Source of the DNA: Paenibacillus humicus NBRC 102415
GTDB lineage: Bacteria > Bacillota > Bacilli > Paenibacillales > Paenibacillaceae
Reading direction: 5' to 3'
Assembly (NCBI RefSeq): GCF_004000905.1
Contig: NZ_BIMD01000009.1
Location: forward strand, 1 to 64,000
Length of the DNA: 64,000 nucleotides
Position 1 is the first letter of the stretch. Each line of letters begins with the position of its first letter. A model generated the notes under the pieces. That model was given only the letters and a program-made list of their open reading frames with translations. It was not told the DNA's origin and made no database searches. Shown piece after piece: positions 56,216-64,000 of the stretch. The translations under genes and the position numbers were made by a program.

Positions 56216-57118
56216 GCTTTTCAAAAAATCCAAAATAGGCCTCAGCGCCTGCTTGGGAGCGTGCGCCAGAAGATCTCCGCGCTGCTGGAGCCGATCGTGA
56301 ATATTGAGCAGGTGAAAGTCGCGCGGCTGCGCTCCCTGCCTGATCTCGTCCCATTCCAGCGGAGTGGAGACGGTCGCTCCGGCTCTGGCTCTCGGCGTAT
56401 AGGGAGCGGCAATCGTCTTGCCTTGATAATGCTGCAGGTAATCGAAATAGATTCGATCGCCGCGGTTTTTCTTGAGCCGCTCCACGGTGAACAGCTTGGG
56501 ATGCTTCTGGGTCATATAACCCCCGACGAACAGTCCGATCGAGCGCAGCTCGTCGAAGCTTAGCCGATCGGCCAGCGGTACGATGAGCTGTACGCCGGTA
56601 GCGCCGCTCGTCTTGGCGATCGACTCGATGCCGAGGCCTCTCAGCTGCTCGCCGACAAGCCAGGCCGCCTCCATGATTCTCGGCTCCTCTTCCACGGAAG
56701 GATCGAGATCGATGACCCATTCGGTCGGATGCTGGGGATCGTCGGCCAGGTCGAATGAAGCGTGGAACTCCAGGCAAGCCAGGTTCCCGAGCCAGATCAA
56801 GGTCGGCAGCGAGTCGAGAACGACATAATCGATGCTGCCGTCCGACCGGGTCCGGACGAACTCGGGCCGCGGCTCGGGGCAGTTTTTCTGGTAAAAGGAC
56901 TTGTCATGGATGCCGTGCGGATAACGGATCGTCGTCAAATGACGGTCGCGGCAATGCCGAATCAGGAAGGGGGAGAGCTGGACCAGCTTCTCCAAATACA
57001 TGAGCTTGGTTATGCCCATCTCCGGCCACAGCGGCTTGGACGGGTTCGTTATCGTCAACCGGTGGCCGTCCAGCGTGATGCTTCCCTTTTCGCTGCGATA
57101 GCCATTGGATGCTGGCAT
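56204..57118 (-). CDS. LigD-type polymerase/primase domain protein
   Basis: 304-residue stand-alone polymerase of the archaeo-eukaryotic primase superfamily used in non-homologous end joining. Motifs: YPHGIHDKSFYQKN, VDYVVLDSLPTLIWLGN, WVIDLDPSVEEE with the catalytic Asp pair, ASGATGVQLIVPL, and PLEWDEIRQG. In many bacteria this domain is fused to the ligase in LigD; here pol and ligase are separate neighbouring genes. Third gene after Ku and ligase on the minus strand. Confidence 0.92.
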   Translation of the reverse strand: MPASNGYRSEKGSITLDGHRLTITNPSKPLWPEMGITKLMYLEKLVQLSPFLIRHCRDRHLTTIRYPHGIHDKSFYQKNCPEPRPEFVRTRSDGSIDYVVLDSLPTLIWLGNLACLEFHASFDLADDPQHPTEWVIDLDPSVEEEPRIMEAAWLVGEQLRGLGIESIAKTSGATGVQLIVPLADRLSFDELRSIGLFVGGYMTQKHPKLFTVERLKKNRGDRIYFDYLQHYQGKTIAAPYTPRARAGATVSTPLEWDEIRQGAQPRDFHLLNIHDRLQQRGDLLAHAPKQALRPILDFLKSRTP

Positions 57119-57124
57119 GGACTT

Positions 57125-58249
57125 CTACTCTCCTCTCCGGCGGCCGAAGCCGGCGATCTTGGGATGGCGAAGCTGGCCGGCCTCGGTGATCTCCAGCCCG
57201 GTTACTGTGCAAGGAAAGGGATTTTGAAGCCAGACGACCCGTTCCTTTTTCAGGTCATTGGGGAGAGCGGCAAAGGGAAGGGCTGTCCCCGCATGCAAAG
57301 AGCCGTCGGCGAATGCGCCTTCCGGCACAAGCCGGCTCGTCAGGAGCGCGCGCATCTCCCCGGTCAACCCAAGCGATACGCTGCCGAAATACTGCCCGTC
57401 GACGCTCATGACGAGGCTTGCGGCCATTCCATCCCGAATCTTGAGTCCGACGATGTCCACATCCAGCAGCAGGGCGGTTTTTTTCTTGAACCAATCCTTG
57501 TGCTGCTTGCCTTCCTTATAGAGAGAATCCAGGCGTTTGCTGACGACGCCTTCCCAGCCGGCTTGCGCGACCCACTGCCACAGAGCTTCTCCGTCGCGGT
57601 AAAGCTCCGTAACCAGCATCCCCTCCGGCAGCCTCGGAGAGAGGGCCAGAAGGACTTCATGCCTTTGCAGATAAGGCAGGCCTCTAAGATCCCGGTCTCC
57701 CGCCGCCAGCACATCGAACAGCACATAGGCGAGTCCGGCGGGAGGCTGGGGCTGATCGGCCGAATCGGCATGGCTGCCCAAGCCCGGAGGCTGCTGCGGA
57801 CGCAGCAGCCTGTCGTCCGAGCCGGCCAGGCTGCCGGGGGCGGAACGCTTGCTGTCCGCGCCGCCGGCCATCACCTCCGCCGGCACGGCCGGATTGCGAA
57901 GCGGCGTCAGTCGGGTTCCGCCCTGATTGCCGCGCATGCGCTCGCGCTGCAGCACCCTCTGGAAGCTGGGCCTGCTGCCCGTCCAGGCGATCAGCTCTCC
58001 GTCCAGAATGCAGCGGCCGAGAGCAGCCTTCTCTATTAGGACGACAATTTCGGGGTAAATGTTGTTCTTGATCAATCCTTGGCGCGAATACAGCAGCGCC
58101 TTGCCGTCCGGCCCGATGTCGGCCAGCAGCCTGACGCCGTCCCATTTGATCTGGTAGCCCCAGTCTTCTCCCTGCGGAAGATCGGCTCTCGTTATGGGCG
58201 CCATCGGCGCCGTCAGGCCAAGCGGAAGGCTGCCTTTCGCGGCGCGCAT
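57125..58249 (-). CDS. ATP-dependent DNA ligase (LigD-like)
   Basis: 374-residue NHEJ ligase: motif I QIKWDGVR with the AMP-accepting Lys, GRCILDGELIAW, VLFDVLAAGDRDL and the EGVVSKRLDS stretch, then an OB-fold C-terminus with KDWFKKKTALLLDV. About 50 residues of low complexity sit after motif III (QGGTRLTPLRNPAVPAEVMA). Its start overlaps the Ku stop by one base. Confidence 0.92.
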   Translation of the reverse strand: MRAAKGSLPLGLTAPMAPITRADLPQGEDWGYQIKWDGVRLLADIGPDGKALLYSRQGLIKNNIYPEIVVLIEKAALGRCILDGELIAWTGSRPSFQRVLQRERMRGNQGGTRLTPLRNPAVPAEVMAGGADSKRSAPGSLAGSDDRLLRPQQPPGLGSHADSADQPQPPAGLAYVLFDVLAAGDRDLRGLPYLQRHEVLLALSPRLPEGMLVTELYRDGEALWQWVAQAGWEGVVSKRLDSLYKEGKQHKDWFKKKTALLLDVDIVGLKIRDGMAASLVMSVDGQYFGSVSLGLTGEMRALLTSRLVPEGAFADGSLHAGTALPFAALPNDLKKERVVWLQNPFPCTVTGLEITEAGQLRHPKIAGFGRRRGE

Positions 58250-59181
58250 CAGGAAGCGCCGGATTCCTTGGTTTTCTTGGCGCGAGGCTTGGCCGCTTTC
58301 TTCGCGGGCTTATCGGCTTCACCGGAGTCGGCAAGACCGGCTGCCGGCGCTTTCGCGCTTTTCTTCTTGGGCTTGTCCGCGGCGCCGGTATCGAGCACGG
58401 GCGCTGCGGCAGGTCCTTTGACCGATTCAAGGCTCGCCTGCAGGGCTGCCATCAGATCCAGCACATGTGCGGGCTCCTGCTGCGGCGCGATGCGGACTTC
58501 TTCGCCGGCAATCTTGCCCTGGATGAGATCATGCATGGCGCTCCGGTAATCGTCGGTGTATTTCTCGGGCTCGAACGGCGTCGTCAGCTGATCGATGAGA
58601 AGCTTGGCCATCGACAGCTCCTTGTCATTCAGAGCTACCGCTCCGGGCAGGTTCGGAACCTGCTGGATCGGCCGGATTTCGTCGGGATAGAAGATCGTCT
58701 CGATCGCGAGGCAGCCTTCGAGAACGCGAATCGCGGCGAGGCTCGATTTGGAGCGGATGGAAATTTTGGCGATGCCGATCTTGCCGGATTCCTTCATTGC
58801 TTCCATCAGCAGCGAGTAAGCTCCTCCCCCCGCCTGATCGGGCGAGAGGTAATAGGTTTTCTGAAAATAGATCGGATCGATCTCCTCCAGGGCGACAAAA
58901 TCGATGATCTGAATCGTTTTGGACTTCTCTCCGCCGAGCTGGTCCAGCTCTTCCTTTTCAAAGGTGACAAAGCGGCCTTTCTCGTATTCGTAGCCTTTGA
59001 CGATTTCATTCGTTTCGATCCGTCTGTCGCATACGGGGCATTCCTTCACATAAGCGATGGGACTGCCGCAGACGGAATGCAGCATGCGCAGCGAGATATC
59101 CTTGTCCTCTGTGGCGGAGAACATCTTGACGGGCACATGCACAAGTCCGAAGCTGATCGCGCCCTTCCATACGGTATGCAT
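58249..59181 (-). CDS. ku: DNA end-binding protein Ku
   Basis: 310 residues from ATG 59181 (AAGGAGG upstream, family start MHTVWKGAISFGLVHVPVKM). It forms a homodimeric ring on double-strand break ends and recruits the LigD proteins. It contains KECPVCDRRIETNEIVKGYE, FVALEEIDPIYFQKTYYLSP and ELSMAKLLIDQLT. The C-terminus is a long Lys/Ala-rich tail (KKSAKAPAAG, KKAAKPRAKK) typical of sporeformer Ku. A 12-codon upstream extension is rejected. Confidence 0.95.
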   Translation of the reverse strand: MHTVWKGAISFGLVHVPVKMFSATEDKDISLRMLHSVCGSPIAYVKECPVCDRRIETNEIVKGYEYEKGRFVTFEKEELDQLGGEKSKTIQIIDFVALEEIDPIYFQKTYYLSPDQAGGGAYSLLMEAMKESGKIGIAKISIRSKSSLAAIRVLEGCLAIETIFYPDEIRPIQQVPNLPGAVALNDKELSMAKLLIDQLTTPFEPEKYTDDYRSAMHDLIQGKIAGEEVRIAPQQEPAHVLDLMAALQASLESVKGPAAAPVLDTGAADKPKKKSAKAPAAGLADSGEADKPAKKAAKPRAKKTKESGAS

Positions 59182-59333
59182 AGCTGTCGCGCCTCCTTGC
59201 AGCCGGAGCTCCGGCATTATTATTTCCTACCAGTGTGCCCATCCGGAGGGGGGTCCCATGCATGAAGCCCGGCCGCTGCGGGCATATTTCTCATTAAGGC
59301 TGACGACAGCCCCGGGAAGGAGGCGTGAGGCGA

Positions 59334-59669
59334 ATGGACGAGCAGGAAATACGCCGCCATCTCGAGCAGAGGCTGGACAGCCGCCATATGCTGGCCAGCA
59401 GCCGCGACGAGAAGAGCCTTCCGGATCTGGCTGCCGAAATGAGCACGGAGCTGGACGGCTCGCTGGAGGAAGGCGGAGCGCGCACGATGACGGATGCCGG
59501 CGTCGGCCGGACGGCCGACCATGGCGGCAGGGTCGATTATGAGATGGATATCGACCGCATGGTGGGCGAAGGTCTAGGAGGCGGACAGGTTACGATCCAC
59601 AACGGCCATATCGGAGAGTCGACGACGGATACGATGATGCTGAAGGAAGAAGCAGAGGACGGAGAATAG
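59334..59669 (+). CDS. Hypothetical protein, 111 aa
   Basis: 111-residue acidic soluble protein: a helical N-terminus (EQEIRRHLEQRLDSRHMLAS) and a Gly/Asp/Met-rich second half (VDYEMDIDRMVGEGLGGGQV). No family recognised. The start is ATG 59334, with GGAGG 10 bases upstream; GTG 59325 would add three residues. It precedes sspH by 13 bases, so the two are probably co-transcribed, possibly late in sporulation. Confidence 0.6.
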   Translation: MDEQEIRRHLEQRLDSRHMLASSRDEKSLPDLAAEMSTELDGSLEEGGARTMTDAGVGRTADHGGRVDYEMDIDRMVGEGLGGGQVTIHNGHIGESTTDTMMLKEEAEDGE

Positions 59670-59682
59670 GAGGGAACTCGCG

Positions 59683-59880
59683 GTGGATGTAAAAAGAGCG
59701 ATGGAAATCTACGGCTCCAAGGATATGGTGGCCGTCCACTTGGGCGGGCACTCGGTCTGGATCGAGAATGTGGACGAGGCGAACGGCATGGCGACCGTGC
59801 AGGTCGGCACGACCCCTCAGAACACGCAGACCGTATCGGTCGACCAGCTTCATGAAGGACAGCCGCACAGAGAAAACTGA
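59683..59880 (+). CDS. sspH: Small acid-soluble spore protein, H type
   Basis: 65-residue H-type SASP, one of the minor spore-core proteins: MDVKRAMEIYGSKDMVAVHL, then VWIENVDEANGMATV, matching the family pattern VxWI..xDExNGMARV. GTG start with AGGAGGG eight bases upstream. A bidirectional terminator follows. Evidence that the organism sporulates. Confidence 0.88.
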   Translation: MDVKRAMEIYGSKDMVAVHLGGHSVWIENVDEANGMATVQVGTTPQNTQTVSVDQLHEGQPHREN

Positions 59881-60083
59881 TGTCCGCGATGAGTTTTCGG
59901 ACACAAAAAAACAGCGTCGTTCCCGTTGCCTTTGCGGCACCAGGAGCGGCGCTGTTCTTTTTTGCGGTTCGGCTGTACTTGCGTAGCCGGCTTGCGGGAC
60001 CAGGCTCCCCTCGTCAGATCGAGCTCGTGCTGAGCGGGAGGCGATGATTTCTTCGACGACGGCTTGTTGCGTGCTGCTGCCAC
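59850..60083 (-). CDS. Small basic protein (tentative)
   Basis: 77-residue minus-strand frame starting GTG 60083 with AAGGAGA about 10 bases upstream. The product is Arg/Lys/Ser-rich (RNKPSSKKSSPPAQ, AWSRKPATQVQPNRKKEQRR), resembling short basic proteins common in sporeformers. It runs tail to tail through the terminator and 31 bases into sspH, which argues against its full length being real; the C-terminal 19 residues may be fortuitous. Confidence 0.4.
   Translation of the reverse strand: MAAARNKPSSKKSSPPAQHELDLTRGAWSRKPATQVQPNRKKEQRRSWCRKGNGNDAVFLCPKTHRGHQFSLCGCPS
59910..59963. terminator. Terminator after sspH
   Basis: AACAGCGTCGTTCC pairs with GGAGCGGCGCTGTT across a 19-base loop with few mismatches, flanked by an A-run and a T-run. 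Confidence 0.8.
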
Positions 60084-60382
60084 TTGGAGGTTCTCCTTCC
60101 GCCGGAAATGTCCGGCATTCCTAACGATACCAAATGAGCGGAATAACGGGAAGGGGCGAAAATACATATAGATAGATGGGGATACAAGCCTTATCATGCC
60201 ATGACAGGTTTAAAATCAAGGTAAAGCAAGATAACCATCGATAAACGGAGATAAAGGCTCTTTTCTTCATGAATTAGGTTAAAAATTAGCTAAATCCACC
60301 CTTTTCCTTTAATTTAGAGCGAAAATACTTTATAATTAGTATACAGGGTCATAAGCAAGACAGATTGAAAGGGTGTGGGGGC

Positions 60383-61258
60383 ATGGTAACAGCGCAGGGG
60401 CAGCATCTCAAGCTGCCATTCTTTGAAGTGTTCAAGCGGGTCTTGTTCATCACCGTCGGAGCCGTCCTGATGGGGGTAGGCCTGGAGATATTCCTGGTGC
60501 CGAACAACATTATCGACGGCGGCATCACCGGCATTTCCATCATGCTTTCTTATTTGACGGACGTTCCTCTCGGACTTTTCCTCTTTCTTCTCAACCTTCC
60601 GTTCCTCTTCCTGGGGTATAAGCAGATCGGCAAGACATTCGCGCTGTCGACTCTGTACGGCGTAGCCGTCATGTCGCTGACGACTTATCTGCTGCATGAG
60701 GTCGATCCGCTTACGATCGACGAATTCCTCGCCTCCATCTTCGGAGGCATGGTGCTCGGAGTCGGGGTCGGTCTCGTCATCCGCTTCGGCGGCTCGCTCG
60801 ACGGCACGGAGATCGTCGCGATCCTCTTCTCCAAGAAGCTGCCTTTCTCGGTCGGCGAGATCGTCATGTTCGCCAATCTGTTCATCCTGTCGAGCGCGGG
60901 CTTCGTGTTCTCCTGGGATCGTGCGATGTACTCGCTCATCGCCTACTATATTGCCTACAAGATGATCGACATCGTCATCGAGGGCTTCGACGAATCCAAG
61001 GCCGTCTGGATCATCAGCGACGAGTACCGCGAGATCGGCGAAGCCATCATGAGCCGTCTGGGCCGCGGCGTCACTTATCTCAACGGCGAAGGCGGGTTCA
61101 CCGGCGGCGACAAGAAAGTGCTGTTCGTCGTCGTGACGCGCCTCGAGGAAGCCAAGCTCAAATCGATCGTGACCGACATGGACCCCGGCGCCTTCCTGGC
61201 TGTCGGCAATATCCATGACGTCAAGGGCGGCCGCTTCAAGAAGCGCGATATTCACTAG
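60383..61258 (+). CDS. YitT family membrane protein
   Basis: About 291 residues. Five to six N-terminal membrane segments form the DUF161 part (FKRVLFITVGAVLMGVGLEI, NNIIDGGITGISIML, LGLFLFLLNLPFLFLGYKQI). A C-terminal soluble DUF2179 domain (about 205-291) contains ISDEYREIGEAIMSRLGRGV and NIHDVKGGRFKKRDIH. The substrate is unknown. The ATG is preferred over TTG 60365. A strong terminator follows. Confidence 0.93.
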   Translation: MVTAQGQHLKLPFFEVFKRVLFITVGAVLMGVGLEIFLVPNNIIDGGITGISIMLSYLTDVPLGLFLFLLNLPFLFLGYKQIGKTFALSTLYGVAVMSLTTYLLHEVDPLTIDEFLASIFGGMVLGVGVGLVIRFGGSLDGTEIVAILFSKKLPFSVGEIVMFANLFILSSAGFVFSWDRAMYSLIAYYIAYKMIDIVIEGFDESKAVWIISDEYREIGEAIMSRLGRGVTYLNGEGGFTGGDKKVLFVVVTRLEEAKLKSIVTDMDPGAFLAVGNIHDVKGGRFKKRDIH

Positions 61259-61281
61259 CGCGCTCGGCGGCAGGACGCATG

Positions 61282-61318
61282 CTCCGCAAGGCAGACATCT
61301 GCCTTCGGAGTTTTTTTT
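61282..61318 (+). terminator. Intrinsic terminator after the YitT gene
   Basis: CTCCG-AAGGCAGA / TCTGCCTT-CGGAG stem with one bulged C, short CA loop and eight T. Confidence 0.93.
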
Positions 61319-61513
61319 CTGTGCGGAGCGGTCAGGCAAGCCAAGGCTTCGACGGCTCGGTGCGAAGGACGGCATGCTGCTGTCCGGTATGGCGTCCGGA
61401 TGTCATTGCGAGCCCGTCCGGCCGCGGTTGCGGCAGAGGTAGGGGGCCGATATAATGAGAACAAGCTTCCGGAACCGGATGAAAGCGGAACATGAGCAAG
61501 GTGGGATACACAG

Positions 61514-62005
61514 ATGACAGAGGCCGCAGCAGCAGCCAGTTGGCGCGCGCGGGAGGAGTCGGACACGGTCCGGCTCGCGGAAATGCTGGCCGCATGGGCC
61601 GCTCCCGGAACGGTGATCGCGCTGGATGGCGATCTTGGCGCGGGCAAAACCCGGTTCTCGCAGGCGTTCGCCGCCGCGATCGGGGTGAAGGGCGTGGTTA
61701 ACAGCCCGACCTTTACGATTATAAAAGAGTATGCCAGCGGAACGATGCCGCTGTACCATATGGATGTCTATCGGCTGTCGCAGGAAGAGGCCGACGAGCT
61801 CGGATTGGACGAGTATTTCTACGGAAGCGGCGTCTCCCTCGTGGAGTGGGCGAGCCTGATTCCGGAGCTGCTTCCGGAATCCAGGCTGGAGCTGTACATC
61901 GAGCATCTGGGAGGCAGCGAGAGGCGGATACGGCTGGAAGGCCGCGGACTCCCTTATGCGGAATGGTGCAGGCTTATCGCCGAGACGGGAGGAGCAGAGC
62001 AATGA
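61514..62005 (+). CDS. tsaE: tRNA t6A threonylcarbamoyladenosine biosynthesis ATPase TsaE
   Basis: 163-residue P-loop ATPase of the TsaBDE complex that modifies A37 of ANN-decoding tRNAs. Walker A is DGDLGAGKTRFSQAF; NSPTFTIIKEY and the HMDVYRL motif follow, then VEWASLIPELLP. AAGGTGGG lies upstream of the ATG. First gene of a tsaE-tsaB-rimI-tsaD cluster. Confidence 0.94.
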   Translation: MTEAAAAASWRAREESDTVRLAEMLAAWAAPGTVIALDGDLGAGKTRFSQAFAAAIGVKGVVNSPTFTIIKEYASGTMPLYHMDVYRLSQEEADELGLDEYFYGSGVSLVEWASLIPELLPESRLELYIEHLGGSERRIRLEGRGLPYAEWCRLIAETGGAEQ

Positions 62006-63057
62006 CGGAGCTTAATTCGGCCGCAGAAGCCGGGGCGGAGAGCCCTCCGCAAGCTAAGGGCGCAACGGAGACGGGCTTGCAGCGGGCCAAGCCGAGCGAA
62101 GAGCTGCTCGTCCTGGCGCTGGACACGTCGACGGCGGTGCTTGCCGCCGCCTTGACGCGGGGCGGCGAGGTGCTCGCCAGCGTCCAGTCGCCGGCCGAGC
62201 GCAACCATTCGGCGCATGTCGTGCCGGCCGTACAGAAGCTGCTCGCCGATGCCGGCATCTCCCCCGGGCAGCTGGACGGCATCGCTGCGGGCATCGGCCC
62301 GGGCTCCTATACGGGCGTCCGCATCGCGGCATCCGTCGCCAAGACGCTGGCCTGGGCCTGGAAGCTGCCGATTGTCGGCGTGTCGACGCTTGAGGCGCTG
62401 GCCGTCGGCGCATGGCGCGAGCATGCAGGCCAAGGCTCCGAGGCGGCTGCAGCCAGCCATGGCGGAGCGGCGGATGCGGCGGCGTCAGCCGTCGCCGGTT
62501 CGATGGAGCTGGCGGGGGCCGGCGTGCAAGCGGACACCGATAGAGATCGGCGCGGCGCTGCTCAGCCGGATACGGACAGGAATCAGCGCCGTACTGTGCA
62601 GTCGGGCGCTGATGCGGTTGTAGCGTCTTGGGCCGTTCCCCTGATCGACGCCCGGAGAGGACAAGCCTATACGGCTCTCTTTGCCGCTTCCGGCAGGGAG
62701 GGCTGGCAGCGCCTGGAAACGGACGCCATCCGGCTCGCTTCGGATTGGGCGCGCAGGCTTTATGAGCGGCTGGAGATTACGAATGCCGCGGAGAGGCCGG
62801 AACGGATTGTCTTTACGGGAGACCTGGAAAAGCAGGAGGGATCCATCTCGCTGCTGGAGTCCCTCCTAGCGGGCCTGCCCGGCGGAGCTCCTGCTGTCGC
62901 AAGGCAGCCTCATGTCATGGAAGGCCGCAGCGCAGCCTGGCTTGGAAGCAGGCGGCTAGCCGGAGGTGAAGCGGATGACGCGCACGCATTTGTTCCAAAC
63001 TACACGCAATTGGCTGAAGCGGAAGCTAAATTATTGGAGAAACCCGGGGAGGCGTAA
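62002..63057 (+). CDS. tsaB: t6A biosynthesis protein TsaB with insertion
   Basis: 351 residues, well above the family's usual roughly 230. The core is clear: LVLALDTSTAVLAAAL, SAHVVPAVQKLL and GIGPGSYTGVRIAAS. It has an N-terminal extension of about 33 residues and a low-complexity insertion (about residues 138-207) with two similar 12-residue units (DTDRDRRGAAQ, DTDRNQRRTVQ). TsaB scaffolds TsaD in the TsaBDE complex. It overlaps tsaE by four bases (ATGA). Confidence 0.92.
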   Translation: MTELNSAAEAGAESPPQAKGATETGLQRAKPSEELLVLALDTSTAVLAAALTRGGEVLASVQSPAERNHSAHVVPAVQKLLADAGISPGQLDGIAAGIGPGSYTGVRIAASVAKTLAWAWKLPIVGVSTLEALAVGAWREHAGQGSEAAAASHGGAADAAASAVAGSMELAGAGVQADTDRDRRGAAQPDTDRNQRRTVQSGADAVVASWAVPLIDARRGQAYTALFAASGREGWQRLETDAIRLASDWARRLYERLEITNAAERPERIVFTGDLEKQEGSISLLESLLAGLPGGAPAVARQPHVMEGRSAAWLGSRRLAGGEADDAHAFVPNYTQLAEAEAKLLEKPGEA

Positions 63058-63061
63058 AACG

Positions 63062-63580
63062 ATGGCGGATTACGACGTCATGCAGCTTCACGCTGCATCC
63101 GGCGAGGATGACCTGGTGTTCCGTTCGATGAAGCTCGACGACATCCCGTCCATCATCGCCATCGAGCATGAAGCGTTCACTTCTCCGTGGACCTCCGATG
63201 CTTTCGTCAACGAGCTGACACATAACCATTTCGCGCGGTACATGGTCATGACGCTGCATGGAGAAATCATCGGCTACGGCGGCATGTGGCTGATCATGGA
63301 CGAGGCTCATGTGACCAACATCGCAGTAAGCCGGGAGTTCCGGGGGCGCAAGCTGGGAGCGCGGCTGCTGTCCGAGCTGAAGAAGCTCGCGGTCTTTTTC
63401 GGAGCCGTCCGCATGACGCTGGAGGTTCGGGTAACCAACGAGGTGGCGCAGTCGCTGTACCGCAAGTTCGGCTTCGAGCCGTCCGGCATCCGTCCGGGCT
63501 ATTATTCCGACAACAACGAGGACGCCTTGATCATGTGGGCGGAGCTTGGGCAGGCGCAAGCGGAGGGACGAGCCCAATGA
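63062..63580 (+). CDS. rimI: Ribosomal protein S18 alanine N-acetyltransferase-like
   Basis: 172-residue GNAT acetyltransferase. ATG 63062 has GGGGAGG eight bases upstream. [40 protein letters not shown] (acetyl-CoA loop) and [20 protein letters not shown] match RimI. It sits between tsaB and tsaD as in other Firmicutes. An extension to 62966 within tsaB is rejected. Confidence 0.93.
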   Translation: MADYDVMQLHAASGEDDLVFRSMKLDDIPSIIAIEHEAFTSPWTSDAFVNELTHNHFARYMVMTLHGEIIGYGGMWLIMDEAHVTNIAVSREFRGRKLGARLLSELKKLAVFFGAVRMTLEVRVTNEVAQSLYRKFGFEPSGIRPGYYSDNNEDALIMWAELGQAQAEGRAQ

Positions 63581-64000
63581 ACGCACAGTTGAACAGGGAA
63601 GAAGAACTTATTCTAGCCATTGAGACCAGCTGCGACGAGACTTCGGCTGCCGTCATTCGCGGCGGACGCGAAATTCTCTCCAACATCGTCTCCAGCCAGA
63701 TCGAAACGCATCGCCAGTTCGGCGGCGTCGTGCCGGAGGTCGCCTCCCGCAAGCATGTCGAGGTCATCACGCTGATTATCGAGCAGGCGATCTCCGAAGC
63801 CGGCATCGAGGCGAAGGATCTGTCCGCCATTGCCGTCACCCAGGGACCGGGACTTGTCGGCGCGCTGCTCGTCGGTATCGTGTCCGGGATGAGCCTCGCG
63901 ATGGCGCTGGACGTGCCGCTTATCGGCACCCATCATATCGCCGGGCATATCTACGCCAATGCTCTCGTGCACGAGATTCAATATCCATGCCTGGCGCTGG
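63577..64000 (+). CDS. tsaD: tRNA t6A transferase TsaD, partial
   Basis: Catalytic subunit of t6A synthesis, cut by the window end after about 141 residues. It begins [18 protein letters not shown], then [25 protein letters not shown] and the metal-binding HHIAGH. It overlaps rimI by four bases (ATGA). Confidence 0.95.
   Translation, partial: MNAQLNREEELILAIETSCDETSAAVIRGGREILSNIVSSQIETHRQFGGVVPEVASRKHVEVITLIIEQAISEAGIEAKDLSAIAVTQGPGLVGALLVGIVSGMSLAMALDVPLIGTHHIAGHIYANALVHEIQYPCLAL

Noticed and set aside
60182-60196. GATACA-AGC-CTTATC as a further operator before the YitT gene
   Set aside because: The right half matches poorly and the centre is not A/T-rich; no promoter geometry as at the other sites.

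Overview
The window looks like the chromosome of a moderately GC-rich, spore-forming Firmicute of the Paenibacillus/Cohnella type (Paenibacillaceae). The support is a KapB phosphorelay accessory protein, an H-type small acid-soluble spore protein, an SLH-domain surface protein, strong GGAGG ribosome binding sites with frequent TTG/GTG starts, and a Ku/LigD repair cassette. No rRNA, tRNA, CRISPR array, prophage or insertion sequence was seen.

Layout. 0-9 kb: an 18-bp tandem repeat, malic enzyme, a MGDG-synthase-like glycosyltransferase, kapB and a long gltB without gltD. 9-30 kb: a divergently placed XRE regulator and a large Wzx/Wzy exopolysaccharide operon (chain-length protein, tyrosine kinase, galU, priming transferase, glycosyltransferases, polymerase, flippase, rmlACBD, manC, ugd, a nucleotidyltransferase, LCP and VanZ-like proteins). 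30.4-35.5 kb: a compact operon of three paralogous short peptides followed by an HPr-kinase-like protein, a PqqD-like protein, an S26-type peptidase-like protein, an ABC exporter with a zinc ribbon and a DUF1854 protein. 36-41.6 kb: a small Cys-rich protein, a BcrA-type ABC pair, an SLH protein and a membrane-anchored protein. 41.6-53.6 kb: a second polysaccharide operon using ABC (TagGH-like) export. 53.6-64 kb: bactofilin, cardiolipin synthase, NHEJ genes (pol, ligase, Ku), spore protein SspH, a YitT protein and tsaE-tsaB-rimI-tsaD.

Three connected observations stand out. (1) A 15-bp palindrome, GATACA-N3-TGTATC, recurs at promoters of the exopolysaccharide operon, the peptide operon and two small Cys-rich genes. 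In the first two it fills the 17-nt spacer between -35 and -10. The divergently transcribed XRE gene is the obvious candidate regulator. (2) Two homologous structured RNAs of about 115 nt, with compensatory changes in their helices, precede the two polysaccharide gene blocks. The first lies between the tyrosine kinase gene and the rest of the operon, the place occupied by the EAR (epsC) antitermination RNA in Bacillus. Terminator-like hairpins follow both RNAs, and each operon has one inside a glycosyltransferase gene. (3) The peptide operon is a candidate undescribed peptide maturation/export system. It has a kinase-like protein, a PqqD-like carrier and an exporter but none of the lasso cyclase or protease genes.

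The genes of 13.7-21.2 kb and 44.3-49.7 kb are much more AT-rich than the rest, consistent with imported serotype-type cassettes inside conserved operon frames. All functional assignments come from reading the sequence; no database search was run.
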